Below are positions 61,375-64,000 of a DNA stretch of 64,000 bases, in pieces. The stretch is from a bacterium 210917-SL.2.15 (GTDB lineage Bacteria > Bacillota > Clostridia > Oscillospirales > Oscillospiraceae). The notes below the pieces were generated by a model. That model ran no database searches. It was given only the letters and a program-made list of their open reading frames with translations, and was not told the DNA's origin. Every line of letters starts with the position of its first letter. Position 1 is the first letter of the stretch. Location of the stretch: assembly GCA_020555605.1 (NCBI GenBank), contig JAJCJC010000001.1, positions 124,001 to 188,000 on the forward strand, given 5' to 3'. The position numbers were made by a program, and so were the translations under genes.

Positions 61375-62010
61375 GATAGCCCACTCCCCTTACCGTTTCG
61401 ATATAGCCCGCCCCCAGTTTGTGCCGGAGATTTTTGATGTGGCTGTTCACCCCCCCGTGCATCGCCGAAGAAATCATAGCCCCACAGCTTTGCCAGCAAG
61501 ACTTCCCGGCTGAAAACCCGGCCAGGGCGGAGCAAAAACGTTTGCAGCAGCTCAAATTCCCGCACAGTCAGCTCCAGCGGCCCTCCCGCCAGAAATACTT
61601 CCATGCGATCCGGATCCAGCAGCAGTTCCCGGTACTTCCTCGGCTCCTTCTCCGGCCCGGCGGAGGATCGCGCGGATTTTCTGCAGCAGAACAGGCATGG
61701 AAAAGGGCTTTGTCGCATAATCGTCAATTTCCAGCTGAAATCCCCGCAGCTGCTCCTGTTCGCCGTCGAGGGCCGTAAGCATGACAATGGGCACTGCGGA
61801 TTCCCGGCGGATCAGCTCGCCCACGCCGAAGCCATCGATCTTTGGAAGCATGATATCCAGCAAAATCAAGTCAAACCGCTCTTTCCGGAAGCATTCGATC
61901 CCTTCCACACCATCGCCGGCCAGCACCGTGGCATAGCCCGCGCCCCGGAGATACGCCTCCAGAAGTTCCTGAATATCCGGCCCATCTTCGATTATCAAAA
62001 TTTTTCTCAA
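61352..62010 (-). pseudogene. OmpR-family response regulator with two frameshifts
   Basis: Starts at a TTG near 62008-62010 (RKILIIEDGPDIQ...). The receiver is complete (DLILLDIMLPK; YATKPFSM). After ILRRAG the frame shifts (around 61650-61670) and the DNA-binding domain continues in a second frame (LELTVREFELLQTFLLRPGR ... LWGYDFFGDA). A second shift at a run of seven C (61450-61456) moves to a third frame (SHIKNLRHKLGAGYIETVRG). Without both corrections no functional protein results. Real decay or sequencing error in homopolymers are both possible. Confidence 0.7.
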
Positions 62011-62232
62011 TATAATTACCCCGAATTCGAGTGTATCATAAAATTGTGAATTTTTTGTGGACAACTCCCTATTCCCTCTTTTTACAAATTACAAACAGCT
62101 TTTGCTGCCGTTTTTATTTCCCTGGAAAACCGGCAAACCTTTCACAGAAAGGGAATGCTTATGGCAGTTGAAATGGGATATAAAAACTGTAGTAGGTAAA
62201 CACAGGGGTAAATAGCTTGAAACAAATGAAAG

Positions 62233-62265
62233 AAAACCCTGTAGTCGTTGAAACTACAGGGTTTT
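62233..62265 (-). terminator. Terminator of the tRNA operon
   Basis: Perfect 13-bp stem AAAACCCTGTAGT with its complement, T-rich on the minus strand, just after tRNA-Cys. The rest of 62011-62269 shows only AT-rich leader sequence. Confidence 0.8.
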
Positions 62266-62269
62266 CTTA

Positions 62270-62344
62270 TGGAGGTGACACCCGGATTTGAACCGGGGAA
62301 TCAGGGTTTTGCAGACCCTTGCCTTACCACTTGGCTATGTCACC
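62270..62344 (-). tRNA. tRNA-Cys (anticodon GCA)
   Basis: Full cloverleaf with encoded CCA; anticodon loop CTGCAAA, acceptor GGTGACA/TGTCACC. Last tRNA of the operon. Confidence 0.93.
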
Positions 62345-62378
62345 ATATGGGAACAGGAGCATTACTGCTCCTGCTCTT

Positions 62379-62454
62379 TGGAGCGGGCGACGAGGCTCGA
62401 ACTCGCTACCTCCACCTTGGCAAGGTGGCGCTCTACCAGATGAGCTACGCCCGC
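62379..62454 (-). tRNA. tRNA-Gly (anticodon GCC)
   Basis: Cloverleaf GCGGGCG/CGCCCGC acceptor, anticodon loop TTGCCAA, CCA encoded. Confidence 0.93.
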
Positions 62455-62481
62455 ATGAAACGCGCAGCAAACACTGCGCGT

Positions 62482-62557
<76 letters not shown>

Positions 62558-62560
62558 ATA

Positions 62561-62637
62561 TGGCGACCGAGAAGGGGCTCGAACCCTCGACCTCCAGCGT
62601 GACAGGCTGGCGTTCTAACCAACTGAACTACTCGGCC
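62561..62637 (-). tRNA. tRNA-Asp (anticodon GTC)
   Basis: Acceptor GGCCGAG/CTCGGTC, anticodon loop CTGTCAC, CCA encoded. Confidence 0.93.
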
Positions 62638-62663
62638 ATATGCGTTACCGTCTTAGAAAAAAG

Positions 62664-62739
62664 TGGTGGGAACAACAGGGCTCGAACCTGTGACCCCATG
62701 CTTGTAAGGCATGTGCTCTCCCAGCTGAGCTATGCTCCC
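62664..62739 (-). tRNA. tRNA-Val (anticodon TAC)
   Basis: Acceptor GGGAGCA/TGTTCCC, anticodon loop CTTACAA, CCA encoded. First tRNA of the operon. Confidence 0.93.
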
Positions 62740-62910
62740 GTTCGTTTTCTGTGCGAAACAGCATGTGTTATTATACGGGGTGAAAGCGGAAATGTCAAGG
62801 CATAATTACAAAATTTATGAAAAAATTTTTCACTGTCCAACGAACCGCGAAAAGCGCCGCATTTGAGGCGTCTGCATTCTCTTGCCAGAGCGCCGCAGCA
62901 GAAAATACCC

Positions 62911-62944
62911 GCCCGTCAAAGCAACGCAGTCTGCTTTGACGGGC
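62911..62944 (-). terminator. Hairpin downstream of hslO
   Basis: Perfect 12-bp stem (62911-62922 with 62933-62944), followed on the minus strand by GGGTATTTTC. It separates hslO from the tRNA operon. Confidence 0.65.
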
Positions 62945-62973
62945 ACAGGCACCTATAATTTCCTCCTTGCTTT

Positions 62974-63861
62974 TCACTTCTTCCGGGCCCGTTCCAGAAT
63001 ACGCCGGAGATCTTCTCCACTGAACCGGTGCACCTGGTCACAGAACTGGCAGGTCAACTCCGCCTGCCCCTGCTCGTCGATCAACTGCTGCAGCTCCTCC
63101 GCTCCCAAGCTCAGCAGGGCGCGCTCCACCCGGTCCCGGCTGCAGGTGCAGTGATAGGCCACGGGGGCCGTTTCCAACACTTCCAGTTCAAAATCGGACA
63201 AAACCGTGCGCAGCATGGCTTCGGGGTCATCGTTTGCCGTCAGCAGCTTGGTCACGGCGCCGGCCGCGTACACCCCCGCCTCCACTTTGGAAATGATATC
63301 CTCTCCCGCGCCGGGCAGCAGCTGGATGAGGTAACCGCCAGCACAGCGCACGCTTTGATCCCGGCCCACCAGAACACCCAAGGCGCAGGCCGTGGGGATT
63401 TGCTCGCTCTCCACAAAATACTGGGCAATATCCTCCGCGATCTCGCCGCCCAGCAGCTGTACGGAGCCGATATAAGGCTCTTTCATGTGTAGGTCCTTGA
63501 TCACCGTCAGCGTACCGTCACAGCCTACCGCTGCACCCACATCCAGCTTTCCGTCACTGCGCAGCGGCAGATCCACCTGCGGATGCTCCGCATAACCCCG
63601 CACATTGCCTTCGCTGTCGGATATGGCCACGATGGCCCCGACGGGGCCGCCGCCCCGCACCTGGATGCTCAGGCTGGCCCCTTCGCTTTTCAGGGCGTTG
63701 CCCATCATGGACGCAGCCGCCAGCGTGCGGCCTAGGGCCGCCGTGACTACAGGCAGGGTTTTGTGAATCTGCCTGGCACGCTCCGTCAACTCCCGCGTGG
63801 TCACGGCGGTGGCTTTGACCATACCGTCGGCGGTGATCGCCCGTACCAACCGATCTGTCAT
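62974..63861 (-). CDS. hslO: Redox-regulated chaperone Hsp33
   Basis: 295 residues from MTDRLVRAI (ATG 63859-63861; GGGAG eleven bases upstream). Typical Hsp33: N-terminal binding domain with GPVGAIVAISDSEGNVRGYA, and C-terminal zinc site of CTC and CQFC (Cys-x-Cys and Cys-x-x-Cys). Oxidation forms disulfides, releases zinc and turns it into a holdase that protects proteins during oxidative stress, fitting an anaerobe. Its ribosome site overlaps the stop of the upstream methyltransferase gene, so they are an operon. Confidence 0.95.
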   Translation of the reverse strand: MTDRLVRAITADGMVKATAVTTRELTERARQIHKTLPVVTAALGRTLAAASMMGNALKSEGASLSIQVRGGGPVGAIVAISDSEGNVRGYAEHPQVDLPLRSDGKLDVGAAVGCDGTLTVIKDLHMKEPYIGSVQLLGGEIAEDIAQYFVESEQIPTACALGVLVGRDQSVRCAGGYLIQLLPGAGEDIISKVEAGVYAAGAVTKLLTANDDPEAMLRTVLSDFELEVLETAPVAYHCTCSRDRVERALLSLGAEELQQLIDEQGQAELTCQFCDQVHRFSGEDLRRILERARKK

Positions 63862-63869
63862 AAATCGTT

Positions 63870-64000
63870 TCACTCCCGTATACAAGAAAAATAAATGCGT
63901 TGCTCGTCCTGTCGCGGCGCGCGCAGACGGCAGTCACCCCAAGTGCGGATCCGACCGAAGCCCGCTTCTGTCAAAAAGCGCTTCAGTTCTTCCACTTCCC
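63870..64000 (-). CDS. 3' end of a SAM-dependent methyltransferase gene (partial)
   Basis: About 43 residues enter from the window edge: EVEELKRFLTEAGFGRIRTW then a DCRLRAPRQDEQRIYFSC tail and a TGA at 63870-63872. The -G-F---R----- and -AP---E-RI-F- pattern is that of class I methyltransferase C-termini, and such a gene precedes hslO in many Clostridia. The SAM-binding part is outside the window, so the call is tentative. Confidence 0.55.
   Translation of the reverse strand, partial: EVEELKRFLTEAGFGRIRTWGDCRLRAPRQDEQRIYFSCIRE

Overview
The window looks like a chromosomal segment of a high-GC, anaerobic, spore-forming Clostridia bacterium, probably of the Oscillospirales type. This is inference from gene content: a SpoVAF-like spore protein, S-layer homology (SLH) surface proteins, an O2-sensitive glycyl radical enzyme with its activase, ackA, PepV and MurI. 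No single gene here fixes the genus.

Layout. 1-675: no convincing protein gene; a probable structured RNA on the minus strand behind a good terminator, and the first codons of a truncated gene. 676-12759: two very large exported SLH proteins carrying metallophosphoesterase domains, separated by a YibE/F-like membrane protein with a run of ten G in its gene. 12891-14364: decayed remnant of a conjugative-transposon control region (truncated TnpW-like ORF, HTH protein, sigma-like factor). 14365-15321: a dead IS3-family copy. 15322-22527: a compact integrative element of about 7.2 kb inserted at the 3' end of a tRNA-Pro gene. It carries a large serine recombinase, two XRE regulators, a CRESS-virus-like Rep (HUH endonuclease plus SF3 helicase), a stem-loop with the circovirus-type nonanucleotide TAGTATTAC just upstream of rep, and a TcpA/FtsK-like coupling ATPase.

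23015-29940: a translationally coupled minus-strand cluster for a surface glycopolymer (two polymerase/ligase-like membrane proteins, GT2, flippase, CDP-glycerol glycerophosphotransferase, TagD). 30054-42686: mainly housekeeping genes (metK, tmcAL, ackA, murI, ywiB-like, argS), a rhomboid-like protein, an RsiV-like lipoprotein, a MalY-type lyase, and an isolated eutS-eutP microcompartment pair convergent with ackA. 42953-48542: a MacAB/YknXYZ-type export operon running into an SLH protein gene. 48640-53528: MFS pseudogene, pepV, a shrunken GNAT gene, a GNAT/YoaP protein, a SpoVAF-like gene and a small conserved-looking ORF. 53928-56862: exported helical protein and a complete two-component system. 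57257-60881: a glycyl radical enzyme operon with a near-ideal promoter, activase first. 60964-62010: a broken two-component system. 62270-62739: a five-tRNA operon (transcribed Val, Asp, Phe, Gly, Cys). 62974-64000: hslO and the end of a methyltransferase gene.

The most unusual part is the 15.3-22.5 kb element, which joins a eukaryotic-virus-like rolling-circle replication module (Rep plus origin) to a serine-recombinase integration module and a conjugation coupling protein. Its attachment sites can be read directly, and integration changes the C-terminus of its own recombinase.
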